Assembly: GCF_008634025.1 (NCBI RefSeq)
Contig: NZ_PDCM01000001.1
Span: 4,124,501-4,188,500, forward strand
DNA length: 64,000 nt
Source: Streptomyces albofaciens JCM 4342
GTDB taxonomy: Bacteria > Actinomycetota > Actinomycetes > Streptomycetales > Streptomycetaceae
Direction of reading: 5' to 3'
Shown here: positions 17,947 through 28,277 of the stretch, one piece after another
Position numbering within the stretch: the stretch's first letter is position 1
Layout of the letters: every line of letters starts with the position of its first letter
The notes under the pieces: generated by a model
Told to the model about the DNA's origin: nothing
Database searches by the model: none
The model's input: only the letters and a program-made list of their open reading frames with translations
Program-made: the position numbers and the translations under genes

Positions 17947-18046
17947 GGCGTGGAATTCCTTTGTCCGTGGCTGGATATGGCCGACTCGCGGATATCCGTC
18001 TCGTCCTGCCACGCGCCCGGCCGGGAATCGGTTGCGGCGGAAGCGG

Positions 18047-19552
18047 TCAGGGGTAGCAGTACGAGTCGGACGACGCGTCGCCGCCCTGCAAACGGGTCTG
18101 GTGGACGCGCAGCCCGCGGAAGTCCGCGCCGTGCGGGAAGAAGCGGAGGTCGGGAGTGAGGCCGCCGTTCTCGGTGTCGGCGTCGAGTTTGGCGAGCCAG
18201 GGGTGGATGCCGTCGGGGTAGAACTGGTCGTCCCACGCGCCGTACAGGCTGTTGGTGAGGTACACCCGGCGCCCGTCGCGGCTGAGTTCGACCATCTGCG
18301 GGCCGCCGGTGAGCGGCAGGCCGGGCGCCGCCGGGTGCGGGCGCCGGGCGGTGATGCCGCCGAGCCGCACGGACGCGGTCCTGCGGGGGCGGGCGGGATC
18401 GCGCACGTCGTACTGGTGCAGTTCGCCGGTGCCCCACGCCGACACGTAGAGCCAGCGGTCGTCCACCGACAGATTGATGTCGGTGACCAGCGGCGGCACC
18501 GCGCCGAACGGCTTGAGCGCCGGAGGCAGTTCGTCCTCCTTGGCGGGCTCCGCCGGAATCGTGATCACCTTGTGGGCCGTGAACCGCCCGTCGTCCTCGC
18601 GCCGCCACCGCCACACCGAGGCCGACAGGTCCGCCACGCTCACCACGACACCCGCGAAGCCCCAGGTCGCGGACGGGTCGTGGGCCGGCCGCAGTTCGAG
18701 GACCATCTGGTGCTCGTCACCCAGGTCGACGCGTTGCAGGTGGCGGCCGGAGTCCAGCTCCCAGAAGTGCAGCGCGTGCCCGTAGGAGCGGCCGAGCAGC
18801 AGCTCCGGGTCGACGCCGTTCTCGACCATCGACGGCGTGCCCCACTCGCTGGTCACGGCGATGTTGTGCTGGAGGTGCCACCAGACGTCGTAGGCCAGGC
18901 GCTGCGGCCCCCGGTCCGTCTCCCAGGCGCGCAGTACGTCGAAGGTCTCGTGGTCGAGGAGCGCCACACCGCCCGGCCCGTCGTCGCCCTGCGCGCCGCC
19001 GAGGCAGGACAGCAGGATGCCGCCGGGGCCGCAGTGGAGGGTGTGCGGCCGTGAGTAGCCCGCCCTGCCGGCCAGTTCGGCGGGTTCGATCACCTTCACC
19101 AGACGGGGGCGGGCCGGGTCCGGGTGGGTGTCGAAGACGTGCAGCCGGGAGGAGCGGAGTCCCGGCGTCAGTAAGTAGCGCCGTTCGGGCCGGTGGTGGC
19201 CCTCGTGGGCGAGAGCGCTGGAGCAGGCGTTCCAGCCGAAGTGGTGCAGTTCGTCGCCCAGTCCGGGCACGTCGGCCAGGTGCAGTACCCGTCCGTACGT
19301 ACTCGATCCCGGGTCGGTGTCCACGGTGATCAGCGCGTCCGGGCGCTGTGCGGAGCGGTCGAAGCCGACGAGGTAGGCGAGCTTTTCCGGGGGAGCGGCG
19401 ATGGCGTCGGCGGGTGTCCGGTAGAGGGTCGGATCGGTGTGGCCGGAATGTCCGGCGTGGTCGGTTCGGTCGGCGTGGGTGGAGTGATCGGTGTGGTCGG
19501 CGTGGTTGGTGACAGAGGGCTGGGGCTGACCGGCGTGATCAGAAGTGGTCAT
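18047..19552 (-). CDS. SBP56 family selenium-binding protein / methanethiol oxidase
   Basis: 501 residues. After a His/Asp-rich low-complexity N-terminus (residues 10-45, repeated HADHTDH-like units) the SBP56 domain begins (TLYRTPADAIAAPPEKLAYL). Conserved parts: GDELHHFGWNACSSAL, VTSEWGTP, GYSRPHTLHCGPGG, HQMVLELRPAHDP and LTDINLSVDDRWLYVSAWG read across segments; several His residues are likely copper ligands. Bacterial homologues oxidise methanethiol to formaldehyde, H2S and H2O2. No signal peptide is evident. Start ATG 19552 chosen because the upstream extension is shadow sequence. Monocistronic. Confidence 0.9.
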   Translation of the reverse strand: MTTSDHAGQPQPSVTNHADHTDHSTHADRTDHAGHSGHTDPTLYRTPADAIAAPPEKLAYLVGFDRSAQRPDALITVDTDPGSSTYGRVLHLADVPGLGDELHHFGWNACSSALAHEGHHRPERRYLLTPGLRSSRLHVFDTHPDPARPRLVKVIEPAELAGRAGYSRPHTLHCGPGGILLSCLGGAQGDDGPGGVALLDHETFDVLRAWETDRGPQRLAYDVWWHLQHNIAVTSEWGTPSMVENGVDPELLLGRSYGHALHFWELDSGRHLQRVDLGDEHQMVLELRPAHDPSATWGFAGVVVSVADLSASVWRWRREDDGRFTAHKVITIPAEPAKEDELPPALKPFGAVPPLVTDINLSVDDRWLYVSAWGTGELHQYDVRDPARPRRTASVRLGGITARRPHPAAPGLPLTGGPQMVELSRDGRRVYLTNSLYGAWDDQFYPDGIHPWLAKLDADTENGGLTPDLRFFPHGADFRGLRVHQTRLQGGDASSDSYCYP

Positions 19553-19912
19553 CTTCTGGCTCTCCTTGGCTGCACGGCCGGCCTTCCGGCCCGGTGACCG
19601 GCGCCGTGGGACGCCGCGCCGGGCTGTCCGTAACAGGCGGCCGTATCGGCATTCTTGCGCACCGGGGCCGGCGGGGGTGGCGTGTGCGGGCGGCCCCTGC
19701 TGTGGCAGCGAGCGTCGCACAAGGGGGTTCGGCCGCCAAGTGCGCTGTGGCCGCGGGCCGTCGGGCAGCGGCCGAAACCCGTTGCTCCCCCGGCCGCGTT
19801 GTCAGACCCGTACGCGATGATCGCCAGTACGGGCCGGCCGGATCCGACCGGCGGGCCACACCATGGACGGACCATCGGATCCGATGGGACGCGACGAGAT
19901 ACGGGGTATGTG
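19553..19912. other. Divergent intergenic region with a 16-bp palindrome
   Basis: 360 bp between the SBP56 gene and the AMIN-like gene. The open frames across it look like GC-rich shadows. A perfect 16-bp palindrome CCATCGGATCCGATGG lies at 19872-19887, 25 bp before the ATG of the secreted protein, and a related GGATCCGACCGG lies at 19847-19858. These could be an operator for the downstream gene. No other structure seen. Confidence 0.5.
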
Positions 19913-20491
19913 ATGCGACGATTGGGCACTGCGCTGACCGCGGTCGTGCTGGCGGGCGCGGCGGTGACGGCGACGGCGGCCTCGGCGACGGCGGCGCCCG
20001 CGGCGGGGGCCGCGCCGGCCGCCGCGGCCGCGTGTGACACCGCCGGCTGGGGGAGCGCCCTGAAGTCCGCCGACGCGGACGCCCACAAGCCGCTGACGAA
20101 CATCCGGACCGGTCGGCACGACTGCTTCGACCGGATGGTCTTCGAGGTGCCGACCGCCGGCGGCAAGCCGGTCGGCTACCGGATCGGTTATGTGAAGGAG
20201 CTGCACCAGGACGGCTCCGGCGACCTCATCAAGGTCGGCGGCGGGGCGATCCTGGAGATCCGGGTGGCGGCGCCGAGCTACGACCCGGGCACGGGCAGGC
20301 CGACGTACCCGGGCAAGGCCGGCAAGCCGCTGCCGGGCGTGAACATCTCGGGCTACCGCACCTTCAAGGACACCCGGTTCGCGGCCAGCTTCGAGGGGGA
20401 CACGCAGATAGGTCTGGGAGTCGCCAAGCGGCTCCCCTTCCGGGTCACCCAGCAGAAGAACCAGCTCGTCGTGGATGTCGCCCACTCCTGA
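19913..20491 (+). CDS. Secreted AMIN-like domain protein
   Basis: 192 residues. Residues 1-28 are a signal peptide (MRRLGTALTAVVLAGAAV, then Ala-rich cleavage region), followed by an Ala/Pro linker. The mature domain contains RTGRHDCFDRMVFEVP and the typical C-terminus GVAKRLPFRVTQQKNQLVVDVAH, matching the actinobacterial AMIN-like beta-sandwich family, thought to bind cell-wall components. Two cysteines may form a disulfide. A strong hairpin follows the gene. Confidence 0.85.
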   Translation: MRRLGTALTAVVLAGAAVTATAASATAAPAAGAAPAAAAACDTAGWGSALKSADADAHKPLTNIRTGRHDCFDRMVFEVPTAGGKPVGYRIGYVKELHQDGSGDLIKVGGGAILEIRVAAPSYDPGTGRPTYPGKAGKPLPGVNISGYRTFKDTRFAASFEGDTQIGLGVAKRLPFRVTQQKNQLVVDVAHS

Positions 20492-20522
20492 GCGACAACC
20501 CGCACGGTGAGCCGCTGATGGG

Positions 20523-20560
20523 GTGCCTGCCGGGGGCGTTCCGCCGCCCCCGGCAGGCAC
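20523..20560. terminator. Strong hairpin after the AMIN-like gene
   Basis: A perfect 16-bp stem beginning GTGCCTGCCGGGGGCG, a 6-nt loop and its exact complement ending at 20560; 32 bp after the stop codon. Confidence 0.85.
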
Positions 20561-20698
20561 GCGCGCCAAAAGGCTTGCGCAACCACTACGCCTGAAGCAC
20601 TATGGGCGAAGTGGTTGCGGCGAAGAGGTGTGCCCGTCCGCCACCGCACCGATCCTGACTGCGACGCGACCGCGCGTCACCGGCGGAAAGAGGACCCT

Positions 20699-21283
20699 TT
20701 GCGCAAGCTCACCTACTTCGTGGCCTGCTCGATCGACGGCTTCATCGGCGACCCGAACGGTGACGCGTCGTCGATGATGCAGTTCGTCAACGAGGAGTTC
20801 CTGGAGTTCCTGAAGACGGAATACCCGGAGACCGTATCGGCCGAGGGCCGTCGCGTACTGGACTTCCACGACGTGGCGAACCAGAAGTTCGACACGGTGA
20901 TCCAGGGGCGCGGCAGCTACCAGGTGGGACTGGACGCCGGCGTCACCAGCCCGTACGGCCACCTCCGCGAGTACGTGGCCTCCCGCGGCCTCGGGGAGTC
21001 GCCCGACCCCAACGTGCACCTGATCACCGAGGACCTGGTCGGCGCCGTCCGCGCCCTCAAGGCCGAGGAGGGCGGCCTGGGCATCTGGCTCTGCGGCGGC
21101 TCGCGGGTGGCGGGCGAACTGCTCGACGAGGTCGACGAGCTGGTCATCAAGACCTACCCGCAGGTCTACGGTTCCGGCATGCCGATGTTCGGCACGGACT
21201 TCACGGTCGCGGACTTCACGCTGGACTGGGTCCGCACATTCGACAACGGCGTCCTGGTCCGGAAGTACGTCCGCAAGCGCTGA
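20699..21283 (+). CDS. Dihydrofolate reductase-family (RibD C-terminal-like) protein
   Basis: 194 residues from TTG 20699, preceded by GGAAAGAGG. The RibD_C/DHFR fold is visible: N-terminal RKLTYFVACSIDGFIGDPNG, then FDTVIQGRGSYQVG, a LITEDLVGAVRALKAE helix and the NADPH-binding GGLGIWLCGGSRVAGELL, ending with the strand YPQVYGSGMPMFG. Related YwjB/YyaP-like proteins are putative NADPH-dependent reductases of unknown substrate. Cytoplasmic. It converges on the enolase gene across a small terminator. Confidence 0.88.
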   Translation: MRKLTYFVACSIDGFIGDPNGDASSMMQFVNEEFLEFLKTEYPETVSAEGRRVLDFHDVANQKFDTVIQGRGSYQVGLDAGVTSPYGHLREYVASRGLGESPDPNVHLITEDLVGAVRALKAEEGGLGIWLCGGSRVAGELLDEVDELVIKTYPQVYGSGMPMFGTDFTVADFTLDWVRTFDNGVLVRKYVRKR

Positions 21284-21356
21284 GCCGCCTGGCCCGGTAC
21301 GGGGAGGGTCCGAAAGCCCCGGGCGGGACGGCGGGCCGCGCCGCGTACGGGCGCGG

Positions 21357-21384
21357 GTGCGCCGGACCTCGCGGCCCGGCGCAC
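21357..21384. terminator. Hairpin between convergent reductase-like and enolase genes
   Basis: A 9-bp stem GTGCGCCGG / CCGGCGCAC with a 10-nt loop, 17 bp beyond the enolase stop. Confidence 0.7.
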
Positions 21385-21401
21385 ACCGTGCCGGGCGGCA
21401 T

Positions 21402-22845
<1,444 letters not shown>

Positions 22846-22849
22846 CGGT

Positions 22850-23272
22850 ATGCCCCTTCCGGAATCCGCCGCCGTCGCGGCCGAACTGCGCACCGCGATG
22901 GGAAAGCTCACGCGGCGCGTGAAGCTTGAGGACCAGATGCCGCTCGGCCAGGTGGCCGTCCTCGGCTCGCTGGACCGCAACGGTGCGATGACCACCAGCG
23001 AACTGGCGGCCGACCAGCGGGTGCGCCCGCAGTCCATGGCCCGGGCCGTCGGACTGCTCATGGAGCAGGGACTGATCACCCGCCGGGCGCATCCGACCGA
23101 CGGCCGCAAGAGCCTGGTGGAACTCTCCCCCGCGGGGCGGGTGCTGCTGGAGGAGGAACGGAGCCGCCGGGCGGACTGGCTCGCGCGGGCGATCGAGGCG
23201 GAACTGACGGAGGAGGAGCGGGAGTTGCTGGCGCGGGGGATCGGCCTGGTGGAGCGGATCGCGGCGCACTAG
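22850..23272 (+). CDS. MarR-family transcriptional regulator
   Basis: 140 residues, typical size. Winged helix-turn-helix: QVAVLGSLDRNGAMTTSELA, then RVRPQSMARAVGLLMEQGL (recognition helix) and the wing RRAHPTDGRKSLVELSPAG, which carries the DxR motif of MarR proteins. The C-terminal helix forms the dimer interface. It is divergent from enolase with a phased 13-bp repeat array between them; probable autoregulator and regulator of eno. No Shine-Dalgarno precedes ATG 22850, agreeing with a leaderless transcript. Confidence 0.92.
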   Translation: MPLPESAAVAAELRTAMGKLTRRVKLEDQMPLGQVAVLGSLDRNGAMTTSELAADQRVRPQSMARAVGLLMEQGLITRRAHPTDGRKSLVELSPAGRVLLEEERSRRADWLARAIEAELTEEERELLARGIGLVERIAAH

Positions 23273-23434
23273 GCCGGGCCCGTAGGGCCGTGGGCGAGCG
23301 ACCGCGCTCACCGTCGACCGGCCGATGCGGGCTTCCGCGTCGGCCGTTGCCGTACTCCCGTACAGCCGTGCTCCCGTACAGCCCCGAGCTCCGGGCCAAG
23401 GCCGCCCCGGACCCGTACGAAGGGAACCTGGGCC

Positions 23435-23593
23435 TTACGACGGCCGTGCCGCCACCACCCCGACCGTCACCAGGGCCAGCACGACCCAGGCGAACCAGAG
23501 CCAGCCACTGCTGCCGAGCGCCACGGTGTAGGCCGTCGCCACGACCAGTCCGCCCACCGTGCACGCCGCCATCGCCTTAGCGGATCCGGGCAT
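23435..23593 (-). CDS. Small hydrophobic membrane protein, 52 aa
   Basis: 52 residues, MPGSAKAMAACTVGGLVVAT to VGVVAARPS. Two hydrophobic segments (residues ~8-26 and ~30-47) with a short GSSGW turn give a helical hairpin in the membrane. A strong GAGGAGG ribosome site lies 8 bases before the ATG. It sits downstream of ctaG on the same strand (133 bp), so it may be cotranscribed with that cytochrome oxidase assembly gene. No family recognised. Confidence 0.75.
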   Translation of the reverse strand: MPGSAKAMAACTVGGLVVATAYTVALGSSGWLWFAWVVLALVTVGVVAARPS

Positions 23594-23726
23594 CCCCGCA
23601 ACCTCCTCACGGCGGCCCGGTGGCCCAACGCCGCGGGCCGCGGCCTTGAGGACATGGTCCCCGGCCGCGGCCCGTACCGCCAGCTGTCGTGCGAGAGAGC
23701 CTGTGTCGGCTCCGGTCAGCCCTCCG

Positions 23727-24692
23727 TCACCCCGCGCGGCCCTGCTGGCCGCGGGCCTGGAGGGAGGCGAGGTAGGCGTTGTACGCCGCCAGCTCCTGGT
23801 CGCCGTCGCGGGCCGCCGCGCGGTCCTTGCGCTGGTTCTGGCGCTCCTCGGACTTGTACCACTGGTAGAGGAGGGCGACGAGCACCAGCACGGACGGGAT
23901 CTCGCTGAAGGCCCAGGCGATGCCGCCGGCCGCGCTCTGGTCGCCGAGGGCGTCGACGCCCAGGGAGGCCGGCGGGTTCTCGAACGTCTTGATCATCGTC
24001 TCGGTGCCCATCATCAGGGCGATGCCGAAGAACGCGTGGAACGGCATGCCCGCGAACAGCTCCAGCATCCGCATCACGTGGCCCGGCCGGTGCGGGCCCG
24101 GGTCCACGCCCATGATCGGCCAGAAGAAGACCAGGCCCACCACCAGGAAGTGCACCATCATCGCGATGTGCCCGACCCGGTACTGCATCAGGAAGTCGAA
24201 GAGCGGCGTGAAGTACAGCGCGTACAGGCTCGCGATGAACATCGGGATGGTGAACGCCGCATGCGTGATCACCCGCATGTACCGGCTGTGCAGCAGCGCC
24301 ACCAGCAGCTCACGGGGCCCCTTGCGGCCCCGTCCGGCGGCCGGCAGCGCGCGCAGCGCCAGCGTCACCGGCCCGCCGAGCAGCAGCAGGATCGGCGACA
24401 GCATGCTGATCACCATGTGCTGCACCATGTGCACGCTGAACATGACCATGCCGTAGTCGTTCAGCTTGGTGCACATCACCAGCGCCACGGTGAGCACCCC
24501 GATGACCCACGCGACCGTACGGGCCACCGGCCAGTGGTCGCCGCGCCGCCGCAGCCGCAGCACGGCCCAGCCGTACAGTCCCAGCCCCACCAGGCAGCCG
24601 ATCAGGAAGAACGGGTCCCCGCCGAACTCCATGCCGCGCCCCAGCGTGAACGGCGGCAGATCCATGTTCATGCCGTGCCCGCCGTGATCCAT
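23727..24692 (-). CDS. ctaG: Cytochrome c oxidase assembly factor CtaG
   Basis: 321 residues. N-terminal HGGHGMNM metal-binding-like stretch, then about seven transmembrane helices. The caa3-type CtaG family features are visible: MFSVHMVQHMVISMLSPILL, LHSRYMRVITHAAFTIPMF, VGHIAMMVHFLVVGLVFFWP, and a final FSEIPSVLVLVALLYQW helix; multiple conserved His residues probably handle copper for the CuB/CuA sites. The C-terminal ~45 residues are a charged cytoplasmic tail. ATG 24692. Confidence 0.93.
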   Translation of the reverse strand: MDHGGHGMNMDLPPFTLGRGMEFGGDPFFLIGCLVGLGLYGWAVLRLRRRGDHWPVARTVAWVIGVLTVALVMCTKLNDYGMVMFSVHMVQHMVISMLSPILLLLGGPVTLALRALPAAGRGRKGPRELLVALLHSRYMRVITHAAFTIPMFIASLYALYFTPLFDFLMQYRVGHIAMMVHFLVVGLVFFWPIMGVDPGPHRPGHVMRMLELFAGMPFHAFFGIALMMGTETMIKTFENPPASLGVDALGDQSAAGGIAWAFSEIPSVLVLVALLYQWYKSEERQNQRKDRAAARDGDQELAAYNAYLASLQARGQQGRAG

Positions 24693-24736
24693 CCGCTCGC
24701 TCCTGATTCGTACCGATACTCCGGGACCAGACTAGA

Positions 24737-24770
24737 ACCGCCCCCGGCCGAGGCCACGGCCGGGGGCGGT
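24737..24770. terminator. Perfect 14-bp hairpin after pfkA
   Basis: ACCGCCCCCGGCCG and its exact complement with a 6-nt loop, between the stop of the phosphofructokinase gene and the start of ctaG. Confidence 0.85.
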
Positions 24771-24845
24771 CGAACGGGCCGCGCGGCGGCCCGCACGGCG
24801 GGGTCAAGGGGCGGTCATGGAGCGGTCACGCGGAAGTCGGGCGTG

Positions 24846-25871
24846 CTACAGAACGCAATCCACCTCGGCGTACCGCTCCCCGGGCACCGTCTTGAGCGAT
24901 TCCACCGCCTCGGCCAGCGGCACCAGCGTGATGTCCGTGCCGCGCAGCGCCGTCATCATGCCGAACGCGCCGCGGTGCGCCGCCTCCACCGCGTGCCACC
25001 CGAAGCGGGTCGCCAGCACCCGGTCGTAAGCGGTCGGCGTGCCGCCCCGCTGGACGTGGCCCAGGATCACCGCGCGGGCCTCCTTGCCGAGCCGCCGTTC
25101 CAGCTCCAGGGACAGCTGCCGGGCCACCCCGGCGAACCGCTCGTGCCCGTAGACGTCGGTGCCGCCCTCGTCGAAGGCCATCGAGCCCTCGCGCGGCTTG
25201 GCGCCCTCGGCGACCACCACGATCGCGAACTTCTTGCCCGCCTCGAAGCGCTCACCGACCTTGCGGGTCAGCTCGGCCACGTCGAACGGGCGCTCCGGCA
25301 CCACGATGGCGTGCGCGCCCGCCGCCATCCCGGAGTGCAGCGCGATCCAGCCCGTGTGGCGGCCCATGACCTCGACGATCAGTACCCGCTGGTGCGACTC
25401 CGCGGTGGTCTTCAGACGGTCCAGCGCGTCGGTGGCCACGCCCACCGCCGTGTCGAAGCCGAAGGTGACGTCGGTCGCGGCGATGTCGTTGTCGATCGTC
25501 TTGGGCACGCCCACGATCGGCAGGCCGGCGTCGGACAGCAGCCGGGCCGCCTTGAGCGTCCCCTCGCCGCCGATCGGGATGATCGCGTCCAGGCCCAGGT
25601 CGGCCACATGGCCGCGGGCCCGCTCCACACCGTCCCGCAGATGGGCGGGCTGCACCCGGGACGAGCCCAGGATGGTGCCGCCGCGCGCCAGGATGCCGTT
25701 GACCGCGTCCAGGTCCAGCTTGCGGTAGTCACACTCCAGCAGGCCCTTCCAGCCGTCCCGGAAGCCGATCACCTCGTCGCCGTGGTCGGCGGTGGCGCGG
25801 TGGACGACGGAGCGGATGACGGCGTTCAGCCCGGGGCAGTCGCCACCGGAGGTGAGCACACCAATACGCAT
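24846..25871 (-). CDS. pfkA: ATP-dependent 6-phosphofructokinase
   Basis: 341 residues, the length of Streptomyces PfkA. Phosphorylates fructose 6-phosphate at O1 in glycolysis. Motifs: MRIGVLTSGGDCPGLNAVIR (ATP binding), IIPIGGEGTLKAA, VPKTIDNDI with catalytic Asp, VEVMGRHTGWIA and a VILGHVQRGGTPTAYDR sugar-phosphate site. The GGEGT motif keeps Gly where PPi-dependent enzymes carry a second Asp, so ATP is the expected donor. Start ATG 25871; a longer frame adds only seven residues. Confidence 0.95.
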   Translation of the reverse strand: MRIGVLTSGGDCPGLNAVIRSVVHRATADHGDEVIGFRDGWKGLLECDYRKLDLDAVNGILARGGTILGSSRVQPAHLRDGVERARGHVADLGLDAIIPIGGEGTLKAARLLSDAGLPIVGVPKTIDNDIAATDVTFGFDTAVGVATDALDRLKTTAESHQRVLIVEVMGRHTGWIALHSGMAAGAHAIVVPERPFDVAELTRKVGERFEAGKKFAIVVVAEGAKPREGSMAFDEGGTDVYGHERFAGVARQLSLELERRLGKEARAVILGHVQRGGTPTAYDRVLATRFGWHAVEAAHRGAFGMMTALRGTDITLVPLAEAVESLKTVPGERYAEVDCVL

Positions 25872-26011
25872 TGTTTCGCAGACCCTCTGCACTACAGAGC
25901 CCGCCCGCCGGGCCGTGGCCGGGCGCGGGCAGGGGCTCTCAACCGGACGCCCGGACCCCGTCGTCCGGTTGGATTGCGCTCACCCTACAAGCGCGGGGCC
26001 CCCGCGGCACA

Positions 26012-26045
26012 CGTACGCCCGCAGTGCGGACACTGCGGGCGTACG
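26012..26045. terminator. 15-bp hairpin after the murT-gatD operon
   Basis: CGTACGCCCGCAGTG and its exact complement with a 4-nt CGGA loop, 16 bp beyond the gatD stop codon. Confidence 0.85.
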
Positions 26046-26061
26046 GAGTGCGGCGGAACGG

Positions 26062-26790
26062 TTACGCGGGCTGCGTGGCGGCGGCGATGCGTTCCTGCCG
26101 CAGTGCCTCGTACCAGCGGTCGTCGGCCGGCGGCAGCGCGTTGACGTCCAGTGCCAGCTTGATCAGCAGGTCGGCGATGTGCGGGTTGCGCGCCATGACC
26201 GGGCCGTGCATGTACGTACCGAAAACGGTGTCGTTGTACGCGCCCTCGTAGCCGTCGCCGACGCCGTTGCCCTTGCCGAAGCGGACCCGGGCGAACGGGC
26301 GGGCCGTCTGCCCCAGGTGGGTCACGCCCTGGTGGTTCTCGAAACCGGTCAGCGGCGGCAGGTTCAGCTGCGGGTCGATGTCGGCCAGTACGTCGCCGAC
26401 GCACCGCTCGCCCTCGCCGCGGGTGCTGACCACGTCGAGCAGGCCCAGGCCCTGCTCCCGCTCCCCGAGGTCGTTGATGAACTCGTGGCCCAGGATCTGG
26501 TAGCCGGCGCACACCGAGAAGACGATCGCGCCGTTGGCGACCGCGCGGTTCAGGCCGCCGTCGCGGCGCAGCCGCTCGGCCGCCAGCCGCTGCGGCCGGT
26601 CCTCGCCGCCGCCGATCAGGTAGATGTCGCCGGAGGTGGGGATCTGCTGGTCGGAGCGGACGTCGAGGCGCTGGACGTCCAGGCCGCGCTGGCGGGCCCG
26701 GCGCTCCACCACCAGGGCGTTGCCCTGGTCCCCGTACGTGCTCAGCAGGTCCGGGTAGATCCACACCAGCCGCAGGCTGTTGTCACTCAT
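26062..26790 (-). CDS. gatD: Lipid II amidotransferase glutaminase subunit GatD
   Basis: 242 residues from ATG 26790. Class I glutamine amidotransferase (CobB/CobQ-like): YPDLLSTYGDQGNALVV at the N-terminus, catalytic Cys in VFSVCAGYQILG, and catalytic His in GTYMHGPVMARNP. With MurT it amidates the D-Glu of lipid II stem peptide to D-isoglutamine. murT lies 37 bp upstream on the same strand, the usual operon. A strong terminator follows. Confidence 0.95.
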   Translation of the reverse strand: MSDNSLRLVWIYPDLLSTYGDQGNALVVERRARQRGLDVQRLDVRSDQQIPTSGDIYLIGGGEDRPQRLAAERLRRDGGLNRAVANGAIVFSVCAGYQILGHEFINDLGEREQGLGLLDVVSTRGEGERCVGDVLADIDPQLNLPPLTGFENHQGVTHLGQTARPFARVRFGKGNGVGDGYEGAYNDTVFGTYMHGPVMARNPHIADLLIKLALDVNALPPADDRWYEALRQERIAAATQPA

Positions 26791-26827
26791 GCTCGCTCGT
26801 CCTTGTCGTGAAGGTCGCTGGTTCACG

Positions 26828-28066
26828 TCAGTTGCCCACGCGCCTGCGGAGGTCCTGGAAGGCCGTGTAGTTGGCGATGACCTCGATGCGGCCCGGAGGG
26901 GCCATCTGCACCGCCTCGTCCAGCGTGTCACAGACCCGGAAGTCCAGGTTCGCGACCTCCAGGCGGACCGCCAGGTCGAGCTTGCGGTCACCGAGCACGA
27001 AGATCGGGTGCCCGGCCAGCCGGGTGTAGTCGACGTCCCACAGCCAGGAGGTGTCGGTGCCGTCCGCGCCGCGCGCGTTCACCGAGAGGATCACCGGGGT
27101 GGGCGGCGGGTCGATCAGCGAGAACGTCTCCAGCCAGCCCGCCGGGTTCTTCGCCAGCAGCAGGCGCAGATCGCGCTGCTGGAACGAGACGACGTCGTAG
27201 CGGCCGGCGACGGCCTGCACCGAGTACATCCGCTCCAGGGCGACCTGCGGGGGCACGCCGAACGCCGCGGCGACCGCCGCCGACGTCGCGGCGTTGGCCT
27301 TGTTCGCCCGGCCCGGCAGCTGGAGCCGGATCGGCCAGGCGCTGCCGTGCGGGTCGAGCACGTGGTCGCCGGACAGGGCCCAGCTCGGCGTGGGGCGGCG
27401 GAAGCCGCACTCGGCGCAGAACCAGTCGTCGCCGGGGCGCTGCATCACGCCACCGCACGACGGGCAGGACCAGGCGTCGTCCTTCCACTCCTGGCCCGCC
27501 GCGACCCACACCACGTTCGTCGACGACGAGGCCGCCCACACGATCAGCGGGTCGTCGCAGTTGGCGATGATCAGCGCCTTGGAGCCGACCAGGCCCTCGC
27601 GCCAGCGCTCGGCCAGCATGCGGGTCTCCGCGGCCCGGTCGAGCTGGTCGCGCGAGAGGTTCAGCAGCGCTATGGCCTTGGGCGTCACGTCCCGCGCCAC
27701 GCCCGCCAGGTACTTCTCGTCCACCTCGATGACGCCGAAGCGGGCGTCGGAGCCGCCGGCCAGGGCGGAGGTGATGCCCGCCGGCATGTTGGCGCCGAGC
27801 GCGTTGGAGACCACCGGGCCGCTGGCCCGCAGCGCCTCCGCGATCAGCCGCGTCGTCGTCGTCTTTCCGTTGGTCGCCGACACCAGCACCACGTCCAGGT
27901 GCCGGGCGAGCCGGGCCAGCAGGTCGGGGTCGAGCCGGAGCGCCACCTTACCGCCGATCACCGATCCGCTGCCGCGCCCCGCCGCGCGCGACACCGCCGC
28001 CGCGGCCTTGCCCGCCGTCACGGCCAGCTTGGCCCGCGGCGACAGCGGCTCCGTGTTGCCTGCCAT
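26828..28066 (-). CDS. murT: Lipid II isoglutaminyl synthase, Mur ligase-like subunit MurT
   Basis: 412 residues from ATG 28066. Mur-ligase ATP site VVLVSATNGKTTTTRLIAE at residues ~60-80, then ANMPAGIT, VDEKYLAGVA and LNLSRDQLDR. A MurT-specific zinc ribbon (CPSCGGVM ... CAECGF) is inserted in the central domain. The C-terminal DUF1727 domain carries the residues activating the glutamate carboxylate. It works with GatD in cell-wall precursor amidation. Start choice: seven in-frame residues upstream are possible but less likely. Confidence 0.95.
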   Translation of the reverse strand: MAGNTEPLSPRAKLAVTAGKAAAAVSRAAGRGSGSVIGGKVALRLDPDLLARLARHLDVVLVSATNGKTTTTRLIAEALRASGPVVSNALGANMPAGITSALAGGSDARFGVIEVDEKYLAGVARDVTPKAIALLNLSRDQLDRAAETRMLAERWREGLVGSKALIIANCDDPLIVWAASSSTNVVWVAAGQEWKDDAWSCPSCGGVMQRPGDDWFCAECGFRRPTPSWALSGDHVLDPHGSAWPIRLQLPGRANKANAATSAAVAAAFGVPPQVALERMYSVQAVAGRYDVVSFQQRDLRLLLAKNPAGWLETFSLIDPPPTPVILSVNARGADGTDTSWLWDVDYTRLAGHPIFVLGDRKLDLAVRLEVANLDFRVCDTLDEAVQMAPPGRIEVIANYTAFQDLRRRVGN

Positions 28067-28251
28067 CGTCCTTGATCCTCCTTGCATCCGGCGCCCTCCC
28101 GCCCTTGGGGCTGCCGGTGGAACGCCTCCTCCGGAGCCGATGACCGGCCGGAGGCTTCGGTCGGGGATCAGCCTATCGAGATCCGGCGGCGGCCCCGAAT
28201 CCCGCTACCCGTGCCGCGACCCCGGCACCGTGCGACGACCTGCGACGTCGC

Positions 28252-28265
28252 ACGTTCCAGAACGT
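28252..28265. promoter_or_regulatory. Palindrome in murT/def divergent promoter region
   Basis: ACGTTC-CA-GAACGT, a 6-bp-arm inverted repeat, lies 12 bp before the deformylase ATG and ~185 bp before murT. The region also contains GACGTCG. Possible operator; no regulator assigned. Confidence 0.4.
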
Positions 28266-28277
28266 ACGCTTACCCGC

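Noticed and set aside
23340..23400. Tandem CTCCCGTACAGCC copies
   Set aside because: Only two short copies in GC-rich non-coding DNA; no further support.
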